A stretch of 64,000 nucleotides of DNA from Camarhynchus parvulus (lineage: Eukaryota > Chordata > Aves > Passeriformes > Thraupidae): assembly GCF_901933205.1 (NCBI RefSeq), contig NC_044584.1, positions 10,085,001 through 10,149,000 on the forward strand, given 5' to 3'. This document shows positions 15,201 to 30,200 of this stretch, one piece after another. A program made the translations under genes and the position numbers. Numbering within the stretch: position 1 is the stretch's first letter; the number at the start of each line of letters is the position of its first letter. Under the pieces are notes generated by a model. It saw only the letters and a list, made by a program, of their open reading frames with translations. It made no database searches and had not been told where the DNA came from.

Positions 15201-18200
15201 GTTGAAATTGACTATTTCAATTATTTCACGGTGATTTAAATCTTCAAGTCTACCTAGCAAAAGCAACTCTCCTGAAAGTGTAATTTACAATTAAGTTTCA
15301 ACGAAAAATAATCTTTATATCCTATGAATGTGAAAAGACAGATCTTAGCTGTAACCACAGTGTTGAGAATACAGTCAGCTACAAGGATGCTTTGGTATCT
15401 TGGGAAAGGAAGAAGTTGGGGTGGAGGTATTTTACCAGTGCCAAAAGTAAAAATCCTTACTAAGGAACTTCTGTTTTCAAATTGCATTCCATAAATATGC
15501 ACTGTGGTCTCAGTGAAGTGAACTGATTTTGCATTTTAGGAAAAAAATAGTCCCTTAATTCAGACCTAAAAGGATTGATGACATGTTATAAAGTTCATAT
15601 ATGGTACAAATTATGAACCAATAAGCTGCAATAAATGATTAATTGCTATAATTACCTATAGACGTAGTTAACAAGGTCTAAGAACTGAGCATTTAATTCA
15701 AGGTCTTCTGGAAAACGCTTTTCAATGTAAGTCATCATTTTCACCAGTAAAATGGACTTCTCCCGGAGAGTAGGTGTCTGTGGTAAAAGAACACATGATT
15801 AATTTTGTCAATTCATCTTAAAACATGCAGAGAACCAGCACATTAAAATTACAACTCAGCCATTCTTTACAGGATTCTGCTTCTAAAGTACTGAAAAAGA
15901 GCTTGGTAGGTCATAGTTCTTAAAAATAAAAATAACTCAAGCACTTATCCTCCTAATATATGCTGGAGAATTTTAAAATTGTGACTAAAAATAAGTTTAA
16001 GTTGTTCAGGGATTAAAAAATTCTGATGTATATTATAAAAAGTGTAGGTCCTTTTGTACAGCACTAGGCTGTAAAGAGCTCAACTCTTAACAAAAATATG
16101 GCAGATTGAGGAGGCCACAAAATGTTAAAAAGTAACACAATTTATACCAGCATTAGTCATCTTCCCCCTGAAGAGTCCTTCTATCCAGGTTAATGTGAAG
16201 TATATTTTAAAACTTTAAAGGAAGTTCTCCACAAAGCAGCATTTGAGATCAAACATCATATATAAGCCTATGAAATGCCAAGTATCTATAGCTGCAGCTA
16301 TTTTCACAGGGAATTAAAATAGTCTAAATACCATCAAGGGCATCTAAACATGTATAACAGATCATTACAAACCTCATTGTCAAAATTGATGAATTATATT
16401 GGCTAACCACAGTTATTTAGTATTTAAGAACAATAATGACTTCATCTACTCAATTTACCTGATTAGCTGCCATTGGGGAATTGTTCTTCACCCACTCCTC
16501 CACTATTTTTACCACTGCACGAAGAATTTTGGCATCAGTGGATTTTTCAATGAGAGATGTTAGAATAGCTTGTATAAAATTTTTCCTCATTTCCATGCTC
16601 ATCACAGCCAGGCGAGTTTTCACAAGATCCAGACTCAGCATTACCAGTTCACTTGTACCTGCTATGGATGCAAAAAAAGGGTTAGAGTTGTGTATTCACC
16701 TATGAACCACCTAGGAAAAAATTTTCCAGATGAGATGCTGTAAATTTTAAAAATATCAGCATGATCTATTGCCTGGAAATTTATCCCCAGAGATAGTGTG
16801 TTCAGAATTACTACTTGACATTCCTACACAACTAAGGCAAAACCCAAGGCCAGCTTCGATGGGGCTTTAGTAACTGTCTAGTGGAAGGTGCCCCTGGCCT
16901 TCTAGATGATCTTAAAGGTTCCTTCTAACCCAAATTATTCTATGATTCTATGACTTCTTTCAAAACCAAATCCATTCAAAATCCTAAAGGTAAGCCTGTT
17001 TTTTCCATTCTGCAAATCTTTAGTAAAGGTATTACAGACCCCTAATACCAAAAAACTACAATTAACTTTGTGAAAGAAACTGTCTGTGATGCAGCTAATT
17101 CTATAATTCTGTTCAGCTAATTTCCTGATTTGTTTATCAATGAAGTTTAATAATTTTCCAATTGTTTCTCAGTGTTAATAAAATTTACAAGGTTCTCAAA
17201 AATTAAATTAAGTATGAGCTGGGAATCGAACAGCAAAAATCCTTTCAAAGTGTTTACTTCAGTAACTTATTCATTAGTAATTACAAGGCCCTTTACCAGC
17301 ACTGAATTTTCTTTACATCTAATTTTTTCTAATTCATTTGACAACAGACAGAATTATACTGAGTGAAAGAGATGCTATTTTAAGATTAAAAGCTAAAGCA
17401 TCAGCTCCAACAAGTTAATTCAAACACAGTTGTTTCAATATTATAAAATAGGAAGGAGTTAAAAAAAAAAAGTGAAAGCACAAAGCAATCAAAAAAAATC
17501 AGCCCCTCTCCCCTCAACATTGTAAAGCCTTGAAGAATATCAGTACTTCTATTTATGCTGCAGCTCAACAAATGTTTCACTAACCCTTCACTGAAAAGGT
17601 TGGGCTAATACTGAAATTCATGCATTAAGCAGGTAACTGGAACTCATAAATGCATTTTTAGCTCTCAATACTTCAGTAGCACTAGTCACTAAGGCTGAAG
17701 TATTTTTCAACAAGTTATAATGCACACAAACCCTGCAGAGTCATTTGAATCCCTTTAGGATGAAGATATTTTAATACTTTCTAACACTTCTAGTCATTAA
17801 CAGACTGTACAAGGTAATACCTGTGTTTGCTTCTGCTGCTCCTGCTGTGGCCTGTGGGTTCAGGTGTTCCCTGACCATCTTCTGCAGGGACCTCATGAAA
17901 ACTGAGATCAGCCTGTCAATGTAGCTGGGGTTGTTGCTGCATGCAGATTTCAGAATCATCAGAGTCCCTAGAGATAAAAACGAGACTAGGAATCCAAACT
18001 TCTCTTGAGCATGACCTGAGTAAGGTACAGATGCCATGAAAGAAGATGGGACTACCCAGGTTACGAACATTAGAAATCTGGAGAGATTTGGAGAAAAATT
18101 TCAGTCTCAACTTTAGTCCGTAGAGTAAGTTTAAAAGGTTACTTTTGCACTAATCAAAATATTTCAAAGTTTTGTATACAGGTGTGTGATGAACAGCAAG

Positions 18201-21200
18201 GGGGAAAAAGGAGGACCAGAAGAAAGGTATCTAGAACAAATACTTCCCCAAGACCTTAAAAAAATGTAACTACTCCTGATATTGCACATTTATTTTATTA
18301 GCAAAAAATAGAAAAAAAATTAAATTAGTAGGCCTGGGTTTAATAATTAAGAAATCGTAACTTGGGTTTTCTAACCTAGAAACTTTATAAAAAAGTTTAA
18401 TAAATCAATTTCTCTGGATTGAAGAAGTTAATTCAAGTTGACTACTTCACCCTTAAAAAAAAACAAACACACACCCTGTAAAGTTATACCTACTGAAAAA
18501 AAAACTACTGCAACTTTCTAATTCAATGTATCTACACAGCATATCTACAGAAGCATGCTCTGGCAGGAACCATTCAATGATCAAAGTTTTGATTTCTTTT
18601 TCTGATCAGATGGGCACAAAATTTGACCCACAAAGCTCAGCCTCTGAGCCACAGAATTACTACAAAATGCACCTCCCGACAGCTTGATTGTGGTGCTGCT
18701 TTTAAGGGAGCTCTGGACAAAATGTAAGAAACATCTTTCATGGTTAGTTTGATGTAAAGTACCTCCTGACATCTGACAAATTGGCAATTCCCAAGGTAAA
18801 ATTACAGCCATCTACACAGCTCACAGAATACAACAGTGAAGGACATTTGCCATTTAAATCAGCAGGTTTTCCAACATTGTACAATTTCAGGTCTGTATTA
18901 CCAACACAACCAGTTCTGGGCCAAACTCTATTATTCCTATACATCTCTGTCATTCTATTATGTAGCTGAGTTGTCTAGCAGTTCAGTAAGTACAAAAAAA
19001 AAAAAAAAACAAGAAAAGAAAACCATTTCAGCTCTTCAGAATGGTCTACGCTAAAAAATTCAGATTTTGTCACTCAAAAAAACAGTATTTCTGTAATTTC
19101 TTGATTACTAAGAATTTAAGATCTGTAAATACATAAATCTTAATACACTACCTAAATCAGCTAATAAATGAGGCTTAAAAAATTAAAAAGAAAGGCAGGA
19201 ACACATAAGACTCTACACCGATTCCTTGAACTGTTCTGTTCTATCTCAGAGGACCTGCAGGATTCAGCTTTTTACCACGTAAGAAAATGGCAGTAACTTT
19301 TACTTTATTTTTTGGCTAATATCAATACTGCACCTATGTACTTTGAATACAAAAGACTTCCACCTAGCAGATCTACAGCTCTCCACCTCCAAAAACTGCT
19401 CCCAAGTCACTTCAGGGAACAGACAGAACACAATGAACCCCCCTCCATTCCCTTTCTTCACAGACATGACATCCCAAGCTCATCTCTCAAGTTAGACTGA
19501 AATGCTTCCCACAACTTCCTCTGCATCAGATCAGATTTATGGAAAGGAAACTTGTGACAATGACTCATTCAGGGGCATTCCCATAGAGCTGCCAGGGGTG
19601 TGGGACACCTACCAAAGAGCTGGGAAGGGTTTGCATTGGTGGCTTTTTCATAATTAGTCAGTCCCTCATAAATAACCTTCCCAACTGCAGCATAAAGGCA
19701 CTCCAGCTCTTCGTACTTGGAAGCCACACTTGAGGTACCTGCAGAGTTCAGAGATGTGTTTAGTTTTGGTAACACTACCCACAGAACAGGCAAAGAACAG
19801 TTACACTGTGAATGTACAGTCACTAAAACATCACTGGAGTCTTACACTGTCAACAAGCTAAGGTGACACAAGCAGATCCCTCATTTATATAAAGCTTTTT
19901 ATTATACCAGTATGTCTTTGATAATTCACTTCTTCTGAGTAGTTCAATTTGATGAACAGTCTTACATTACTGATTTACTTTTCTCCAAGAAAATATTATC
20001 TAAATTAGCTTCTATTTAGACACAGCATATTACTTATTGCTTTTCTTTTTTACACTTTATCTCCCTTCCTTGTTTCAGCAAAACAGCAAAACTTAATAAC
20101 TAAAAAATTGCACTTCTGAAGCTGAAAAATTCTAATTGCAAAAGTACATTAAATTTATAGCATACATTCTTGAACTAAAGTTATGACAGCCACAGGTTAT
20201 TAAGTTTTTATGTCAATGGATAATGATGTATTCCACATGATTACTTCTTTCAGCTTTTCCTTTTTTAATCAGAGGTTGAAAGTGCAAGCTAAAATGGACC
20301 ATTAAATGCAGGAATCATAAAACAGAATATTAGCACATTCCAAAGACAGCCTTCATCCCACCCCTCAAGCACTTAAGTTATGCAGCAATAAAGGATAAAA
20401 GGAGGAAGAAAACACCACTCACTTGGTTCTGTGGGGAAAATTCCCATCAAGCGAGACAGCAAACTGTGGACAGCCCTCAAAACCTTGGTGTTCCCACAGG
20501 TCATACAGGCTGCTACCCCTCTTTGGAGAGGCTTGAAGCTGCTCAGGATAGCAGGGGGCTGTAGCACAGTCAGCAGGAAACTTAAGACCTCTAAACCAGT
20601 GCAAATGTTGGCAAAGTTGGCCTGATTGGGCTGCTCCTAAAGAGAAAGCATACAAAAAGGCAATGAGTAAGGGTAAACAGGAATTACAGAGATTACTAAA
20701 CTCAGATCAAATCTGTTAAAACCTACTAAGAAAAAACTCCCAAAAATAAATAAACCACACCAACCAGTCAATACTGCAGCTCTACAAACTATAACCACTG
20801 CTGCAATTCACACACTTAACAACTTATTTATTTCACTACAAAGAAAAGATTAGTACTGTAATAATCTCTATCCAGATATGACGGGTACTCAATCATCCCA
20901 CTTGCCAGGGAAACCTAAAGACCTACAGGACTAGATAGAATGTTACCTACCACAGTCATGAGCAGCTTATCAAACCACTGCAACTTCAATTCTGACTTGG
21001 GCCACATGTCTGGCCTCAAAGCTGTTTTCAGAAGGTTGACACAGCGTCGCGACAGCAACTCCCCAGGGGATCCAGCAGTGTTGGAGTTGTCATTTACCTA
21101 GCAATTAATCAGAGTTAACAAAATGACACCCTTTTGGAACCAAGTCATTAATTTATTATTCATTCCATGCAAGCATGTAATTTCTTATTTCTGAAATGGA

Positions 21201-24200
21201 TGAGCTTAAGTAGTTTTATCAGTACAGTCACACAGCATTTAATGCATAAAAAGCTGACAACTAATAGTAAACACCAGAACTGGTGTCTAAATTGCTTGCT
21301 AATTAACCCAAATCACCCATCAAAGGTGTATTTAAACAAAAGTTTCATGCCATCCTTTATTACTACAACTCTGAACATACTCAAGATGGTTAATCTTTAC
21401 TGTTTGCAAGGTATCTATAAACATGTGCAGTTCTTTACTCAATTCATCTTTATACTTAAGAGCATATCTATTTTGTGCAATGAACTGTGGGATATAAAAT
21501 CCCATCCTACTTACCAGCTGAGTCTGCTGCAGGAGCAGAAGCCATAAAATTTGTTAGCCTGGAGGTACACCCAGATAATTTTTCCCATTCTATAGAATTC
21601 CCTCCAAATTTGGTGAAAAACTTTAGCTCTACATGCTGCAGGAAAGTAATTCCATGTATAGGATTTGGAAAATAAAACTACAATCATTACACCTAGATAC
21701 AGCCATTCCTTATAAAACTCTCAAAATATTTTGGGATAAAGTATTCTTAACATTTAACCTAGGCAATAGAACAAGCATACACTGCAGCATCACCCAAATA
21801 TGTAAATTAATCATGAAAAAGCACAGAAACATTAGAATAATCCAAGTCTAAAAGGACCTGTGTGAAAAGAGGGGTTTATGTGTTTGGCTGCTACTCCACA
21901 CTAGTATCTGCATATCAGAATAACCACAGTACCTGGCAAGCAATTCTAATCAGGAAATTCACAACAGTGTCTGTGTGCTGCTTGTCAATGGGCTTGGCAA
22001 GGAGGGCATCAGCTCCTGGCAAGGACTGGCTCCGTCCAAACACCTGCATGTACACAAAACACAAAAGCCATCAGCCAGACTGAAGGAGAAAAACAACCAG
22101 AACAGATTTAAAATACTTGCTAAAGCTAAAACTAGTTCAAATTAGGGAGTTTCGAGTCATGTGGAAAAAACAATTACACTACTTAGACTCTCTGAACAAA
22201 TCCTGATTTTCTCTTACAGCACTTATTGCTCCTGTAGCTGTCCTGAATCGTTTTACTTCTTGGCCAGAATCCACAGACAATCCTCTTTTAACAGCAGATG
22301 AGGCAGAAATTGCTCCTTCTCCACTTGCACTTGAGTCCATATCTGAATCTGGCTGAAATATCAGCAATGTGCGTGTTAAAAAAAAAATTCATTAAACTGT
22401 GGAACAGTTCAATCTTTACCCATTTTTTTTTATTTCCTACCTGCTGGTCTTTGATTCTTTGCAATTCCCATTTAATAACAACTTCAGCAAGATCCACAGC
22501 TAATTTTCTTTGCTCTATTGTAACACTGGGAGTGAAGCCCAGTCTCTGCATGGCACTAACCATATGCTGAACCAAGTGATGTCTCACAGGATAATAAACC
22601 TGAAAAAATGGTTTCACAGAAAAGTTAGTCATTAACCAGTAACATTCTACGCAAAACCTACAAAGTTGAAATGAAGCAAAATTGTAAAACAGTCATCAAT
22701 TCCAAAGTTTGCTAAACCTGTACCACTTCAAATTTTGCAATATGGAAAATTAACTGGTGCATTGAAAATAGTATTTTGGCTACAACTTTCAGTAGTGACT
22801 ACGGATTTCATGCATTCAAATGAACATGTTCTTTTTAAGGCTTATGGTTCTTCTCAAGGACCAATCATACCAATTTTTTTCCAAGCCTTTTAAAGAGCTT
22901 CAACTCACATTTGAGCACACTCAGATATTCTTTCAAAAATTTTTGAGGCATCATTCCTGAATATGTATTACCTGTCCCTTTGAATTCCATTTTAATATGT
23001 GTTTTCAAAAATGTTCCTATGTTGACATTCTGCACCGTTCCCCCATTTGTTTAATGTTTCCCAACATATCCTGGCTACAGATAAAAGTGATCTAGTTATT
23101 CCCACAGAATATATAAAGTCATACAAAAAAAGGATTACTGGAGGATGGCAAAGAATATGGTTGTGCACTTTGTTTAAGGAACTCTTAGAGAATCTTCACA
23201 GACCTGTTAAAGAACACTGCTAATGCATATGCAATGAATTCATCTTGAAAACTCTAACCTGACATTTGGAGTTCTAACTTCAATCATGACAGAGCTTAAT
23301 AAATTACTCGCTATTAAACAGTTGTATCCAGTTATAGATAAGTATCTTTACAGAAAAATGATGCATTTTGAAACTAAACCATATAAATCAGATTATGCTG
23401 TTTTTCTAATCAAACTGTTTACTTCCTTGATACAGGAGATACAGTGAGTACCAGAGTAACAGTACAAGTACCTTGAAATGTTGCACTATCAGGTGCAAAA
23501 TATGTACTAGTTGGGGCACTGTATGGCCCTCCTCCACAATGATTTTTCGTGTCCAGTGAGTGAGCATCTGGTGTCCATCCTCCATTCGAGCAGGCACAGC
23601 TGGAGTCAGGATAGCCATGGCCTGCCTGACAATAGCCCGGGCTTCCATTGCATGAGCTTTGAGAAGGCTGTGGAAAACCTGAACAGCAAAGCTTCTCATC
23701 AGCATCAATACTGTATGCATTTACAAAAACAAAGCATTTATAAAGAAAGGGAAACTACAACACATGTTTTCTAAAAAATGAATTTTTTCTCTAAAGGCCC
23801 ATAATTTGTTAGAAATACCATGATACATCAGCAGCAGAAGGATAGAGCATATACTTCTGTTTCGCTGTTTCCTTTACATTCCCTTTTCTTCCTCCCTCTC
23901 CACTGTCCAATTTGAAGTTTTCCCTTGGTCCCCACATTGTGTCTCAACTGAAGTGTCTGTCTCTTAAATGAAGAAACATTCCCAATTTTGCTAATTCAAC
24001 CAAAACATCTACTTGTCTTACCTTACCCTTCCTGCTTCTTTCTCTCTATTTCCAAGCAAATCAGTATAAAACATTTGGCCTGCTTCTTCTGCATTTGTTT
24101 ATGGTGTTTGAATTATACTCAGCATTCAAAAACACCGTGCAGCTTACTCTGAATCTTACAATAAAAGAAAGCACTCCATGAACTTAACACAAGCCCGTGG

Positions 24201-27200
24201 TCAATACCTGCAGAACAATCTTCTTGTGAATGGCAAACTTGGCAATGATGTGTGCCAAGAGCAAGTGGCCACTGTACTTGCAGGCTGGGTCCACGCAGGC
24301 CTTGGACAGGAGGCAGGGCCAGGCAAAGGTCATCAGGCGCCGCAGTTTGCTGTTCCTGTTCTTGTTGTTGTCATGGATGTGATGGGGGGCATGCTCCACC
24401 AGCAGCGTGGCAAACTGCAGCAGGTAGATCCTCAGAGAATCCAGCATATCAGCCTGCTTTTCTGGATCAAGTACCTAGTTCCAGGCATGATCAAAGAAGA
24501 GAAAATGAAGCTGACAAAAACCCAACTTTTATTACTATAAAGGCAAAGTACCAAATTTTTGCTTTTTGAGTGGTTTTTAAGAAGACTAAGAACTAATTAT
24601 AATTGCTTTCTTGACTCAGTTTAGTACCCACAAAACAACCTCCTGAAGTGTGAATCTTTAAATTATGAGCACATCTGGGAACTTCCAAACTGCTAACCTA
24701 TTAAAAAATAAACAAAAAACCCCAACCCTCATCTTCAACAACATTTGCTTTATAACCTCTGACTGGTTCCATGGAATAGCAGTGAATTAGAAAGACACTG
24801 ATGTTGGGTCATGGAAAGCTTTCCTTATAAAAACAGTGGGATTATAGCCAAGTAAGGTTCATTTATAAAGGCACATTCCAAATCTGAAAACAGCATAAAC
24901 TGAAAATTGTAGTCCCATCCTACTGATGACTAATGGATCTCACATTCAACATTATGAAGGAATTCAACATAACAGACCATAATATTCAGAACAGAACAAC
25001 AAATTCAAAGCAGGATGAAAAAGTTGTTCCTCTCATTTGACTTTTGTGTTAATTTCCAAACACTTCAGTGTAAACAAAGACTGTTACCTTTGTTATAAAA
25101 ACGCTAGTGATGCTTTCTGGATTATCTCCTTCTGGGTTTGGGGGGCCTAACAGCTGTTCACCTTCTCCTTTTTCAAAACTGTACAAGAAAGCAGGATTCA
25201 GGATATGTTGCAGCACCTACAGAACATAAACAAAGCAAGTTTTACTGTACTATTATATTCTTTTAATGGCAGCCAACATTCAAGTACTCCCACATGTAAA
25301 TCTGCCTGTTGGACACACTCACCGAGTTACAAAAGGAGTAACAGAGACAGTATAGTTATACATAAAACCCCAAGAAAAAAGACACACACATTTTTTTCCC
25401 CCTCTTTCTTCCTTCCAAGGACATAGATTCTTAGAAAGTGTAAACTAAAGCAGTCAGCATTGAGCACAAGATGAATTGCTGTCTCTGTTTATTATCGCTC
25501 TTCTTCAGGTATGATATTTTCACCTAAATGACTCTGCCAATTATCAAACTCGTTGACATTTAAGTAAGGGAGTTTTGTTGCCCTAGTTCCCAAGAAGAAA
25601 ATTAAACCTAAATACCAGGCTTCTTTGATTTAATTGCTTTAGTTACCTTGGCTTTGAGCTCATCTCCAAAGTTTGGGTCATTCAAGTCTACAAACCGGAA
25701 GAACAAAGCCCGTTTTTGGGGGATGCTGTAGTTTTTGGGGATCTCTTCTTCCATGTATTCCTTTAAGAAAGTCATATTGCAGAGAAATCGGCCAGTAAAA
25801 GCTCGAAGCAACTGGAAGAGTAACTCTATTTCACCATAATTCCTTCTGTGAAAACACATAAAATACAAAGCTTCTGTGAAAAAAATACACAAACTACTAT
25901 GCTGATGAAATTAATCTTTTAAAGGAGCAGAGAAGCAAGAGTAGCCAGTACCACAGGCATGGTTTTAAAGCTAATAGCAGTATTAGGAGATATATTACAC
26001 TTTCTCTTCAATAACTGCAAACCATCTTTAGTAGGCTTATATACCTTTACAGTATTTTCAAAATTAAAATTTAAAAAATGCACGCAGGGTCTAGGAACTA
26101 AAGATTTTTACGTACTTGCAGTAATTCAGTAAGCAATAGGCCAACAGCTTGGGCTCTTTCCAGTTTGTTGCAGCCATATTCTCCTTCCTATGTCTCTCCT
26201 GAAAAGCTTCACTCACCCATACACGTTTCAGCTGATTCACCAAGGAGTGTTGATTTGCTAACCAACATTCATCATTCTTAACAATAATACTTATGATCTG
26301 TCCAAAGCAAAACAAGACAAATGCACAGTCAACACACAAGAGATCTGTCAGGAGAAACAATGATATACGAGCACTTGCTTAAGGTCAATTAAGGGTGCTA
26401 AAATATTCAACAGCAAAACAAAAGAGTGAAATACAAAATAGTTTAGATTTAGAAAAATAAATTTATGTTTTGTTGTCATGCTGTCCTCTTGTATCCTACT
26501 TGACAAAAAAAGCAGAGATAATTTGAATCTCTTTTCCCTTCTCAAAGCAGCTCTGGCTACAAACACTCCACATTTTTACAAGTGTTTTTCTATGAGCTGT
26601 AATACACACACACACTCACTGAAAGGCTGGATGTAAGAGGCTTGTAGCTGAAGAGGTTTCAGCTATCCAGTGCAGAGACAAACAAGATAAATGAGCACCT
26701 TGATAGCCTGGAACTGCAGGTCGAGCCGCATGGTGGTGGTGCTGGGGGAGCCAGGTCTCACGGCTGCCTGGGCGCCCACAGGCAGCAGCAGAGTGATAAA
26801 TCGGTTGGGATTAGCTGCCAGTACATCCCGCAGAGGTTTGGCATCTTTATGTTTCAAGAAACTCTGCAAAAGGGGAAGAAATAATTTTAATAACCTTTAA
26901 AAGCCAAAATATCAGGCGACTATATCATCCTGTAGCTTTTATATGCCACACTAAAGTTGCAGAGGTTGTATTTCACGGACATAAAAATAACATCTACACT
27001 TCAGTAATAGCCTTACATGATCTGGAAAGGTATAAAATCAACACTTCAGGACAAACAAATACAAAACCAGAAACATGAACCTTGCAGTCAAGAGTGAGAC
27101 CATGGTTAAGGACTACAAGGTCATACAAGCAAAAAACATGTAAAAGATGTTCATCAGATTTGTCAAGTTGAGGGGTTTTTCCAGCTTGTCTCCCCACACA

Positions 27201-30200
27201 GCTTACCATAAACATTCTGCTCCACTGTGGATCATTTAAAGTGGCTTCCATCATGAACAGCTCCACAGTCTGGGATGGATGACGTGTCAAAAACTTTATC
27301 AGTGGTTCCCTGAATGGACTGCCAGCCTGAAAAATTCAAAAACCTTAAATTAAAAATGCAGAGTATAGAGTATTTCCCACTAATTTACTACCACTCAGAA
27401 AAATACAGTTGACTTGGCATTTATACAGATACAAAATGTTCAGAACTTGCATGATGAGAATTTATTGATACTTTCAAAACTTCACTTCTAAGGGTGTAAG
27501 ACAAATGTTAATACCTCCTAAAGGCTTGAGGAGCATATTTTAGCATCAAATGTTCTCACACTATATTTAAAATATTATAATTATCATACACTAATGTTAA
27601 AGACTATAAAGCAAAAATTTCAGCAGTGTTAGCTCCCACTTTTACCTCGATTAACATTGCTCGTTCTGTTTTCATAACAACTTCCAGAAGAGGTTTAACC
27701 AGAGTCTGTGGGGCAGCTGGGATCAGATGGAATAAATTTATAATTGCTGAACAAATCTTCATTTCCTACACGTAAAAAGAAACACAATTAAATAAATATT
27801 ACTTGCTATAGTGTATAAAAACAGTCTCACACATCTTACTTCTTTTTTCCCCTCTGTGTTAGCATAGCCAGTGGCCAAATGCAGAAGGTTAACATATACA
27901 CAGCATCTACTTACCATAATGCATGAAAAAATTGCACCTGTGGAAGTCTGCCTTACCCTCTCTGGTAATATCATGGTTTAAATTTTATTTTCCTTGCCAG
28001 TAGAGTGGTGTTTTACAGGTAAGAGCTAAATACTGTAATGATACTGCTGATGGGGAAGTTACAGAGTGCTCACTGCTCTACACCAAGTGGGTCAAGAATC
28101 AAACAGGCAGGCCTTCCCCCTAAACCATTTCTGCTATACACCCCATACCCCAGATTACACATAAAGAGAGATTCAGCTTTCTCACAGCACTGTTCAGCCA
28201 ATCTCACAAACAGCTGGTTACTGTAAAGTCAGCTCTGTTCTCTCACTAGATATTAAATTCTCCAGAAGTCCAAAATCATTTTGCATTTTTTTCATTATGT
28301 GATTTAAATAGAGACTGGATTTCAGCTACTTAGAGTGTAATTTCCTTCAGTAAAAAAAGGGAAAGGAAAAAACAAAACAATGAAACCACCCTCACCGTCT
28401 CTCAAAAACCAAGTTCCAGCATCCAAGATGATTTTATCAAGTGCGTTACCTTTTCTCAACTGAATTAAAATACAAAGCATTAGGCTCTACTCCTTTAACC
28501 TGATCTACCCAGACAGACCCCACAAGACCCCTCTCATGGACTGAAGTGCAGGGCTGAGAATACATAAAAACCCTTTGAAACCACTTATGCCTTCACAGAA
28601 ACTAAAAATCCTGCTCTTTCTGGTACAAACATGTTCAACATCCTTAACTGCAACGTGATCAAAACAGCTCTGCACAGACAAAGAGAAGACAATTCACAGC
28701 ACTGCACTCAAAGGCACAATGCACTGTGCCCAAAACACAATGATAAAACTAACAAACCACAAGTTAAAAGAAAAAATAAAACCAAACAAAACAACAACAA
28801 AAAAAGTTTCTGGTGCCTGCACTGAGTTTCTCACCTCTACCCCTTCCGTGGCAGGCTGAACAAAAGCAGAAGTCACAGCATGAAAGGAAAAAGCCCATAA
28901 AAATATCAAATAAATGTACAAATCAGCACATGCCATTCTTCAGGCTGCAGTCTAACTTCAGCTCAGTTACTTCCTCATCTCAAACGGAAGGAACAGAGAC
29001 AATGAGCATCTCACATGCTCCAAATTGCCCTCCAAAGAACTAGGATGAAATCCATCCTTTTTTCTACTTTTACATTGATCAGACATAGCTTCTCAAATAT
29101 TTAAACTGAATAAAAAGATAATAAAGATGATTAAGTCAGGGGAAATATTTTAGCCTCTTTGAAGACAAATTTGGCCACCATCTATTACAAAATCACTTTC
29201 AGTACTCGAGCTACCAAGCTACAATGTCCTCTCAACTCCTCCTAGGCTGGGATGCAGAATTTCCACCATGGAAATTTCCACCCTCTCACAAGAGGGACAG
29301 TTGGAAGCAACCATCTACTCAAAACTTATTCTTTCAATTACCAGATATGACCTGAAATCCCATGCCTTTCCTTGGAAAGGAAGGGAAGAGAGGAAGAAAG
29401 ATTTAAATCAAATATTTTATTCCCTGGACCAATGCATTAGATTTTAATCACTACTTAATATATTACATTTTAATTTGTTCATTTCTCTAAACAGCCTGAT
29501 CACAGCTCAGGATCACAGCAGGACTGCCATAAATTATTTAGGTGAGCAAGGCTTAGTTATTCTGGCATCAGTGTGGATCTTTACAGCAGCCATCACTATG
29601 CAGCATTTCTAACTAATTTTTCAGTTTGCCTGTAGTTACCATTTTCATTTGAAAACTCACTCCACAGACTTTAACTATTCTGTAAGAGGCTTTGCTGACC
29701 AGCCTTTATCTGCACAATGCTGGAGAACTGCCTGACACCATCATCCAAGGGCACCTTCATCCCATACTGCTGGAAAAGGATGGAATGCATGGAACAGCAC
29801 AGGGAGGGCACATCAGGCTCTCCTGGTCAGTTCTGTTCTCCACTGAGCATTTAGCACCTCTACTCAACCACACAGTCTGAGTGATCCAGCCTACTCCCCA
29901 ACACTGCTTTTAATGAGTGTCTCAGATGCTGGAATCTCACTAGGATCATGAAGAAAGGAGAGAAGTGAAATGCCAGCTGCCAATAACTGACCACCAGTTT
30001 CACCACCCCTGTTTTTCAACAGCACAATGTACATGCAGACACATGAACACAGCCTGCCACAGCAACTGTACAAAGACAAAGATGTGTGCTCCTGCAGTTT
30101 CTTAGAGTTTTTACTTTTAAGGAAACTTTGGAGCGACAACTAGGAAGCAGAAAAGTAATATACAATCAGCTTTGCACTGACACAATTCTACTTGAAATGT

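Noticed and set aside
28835..28855. Possible 21-nt in-frame microexon (PATEGVE) in the long intron, with a TTGTTCAG acceptor and GTGAGA donor
   Set aside because: Splice signals are good and the phase fits, but the peptide does not match any TRRAP segment I know, and such a short match is expected by chance in 3.7 kb.
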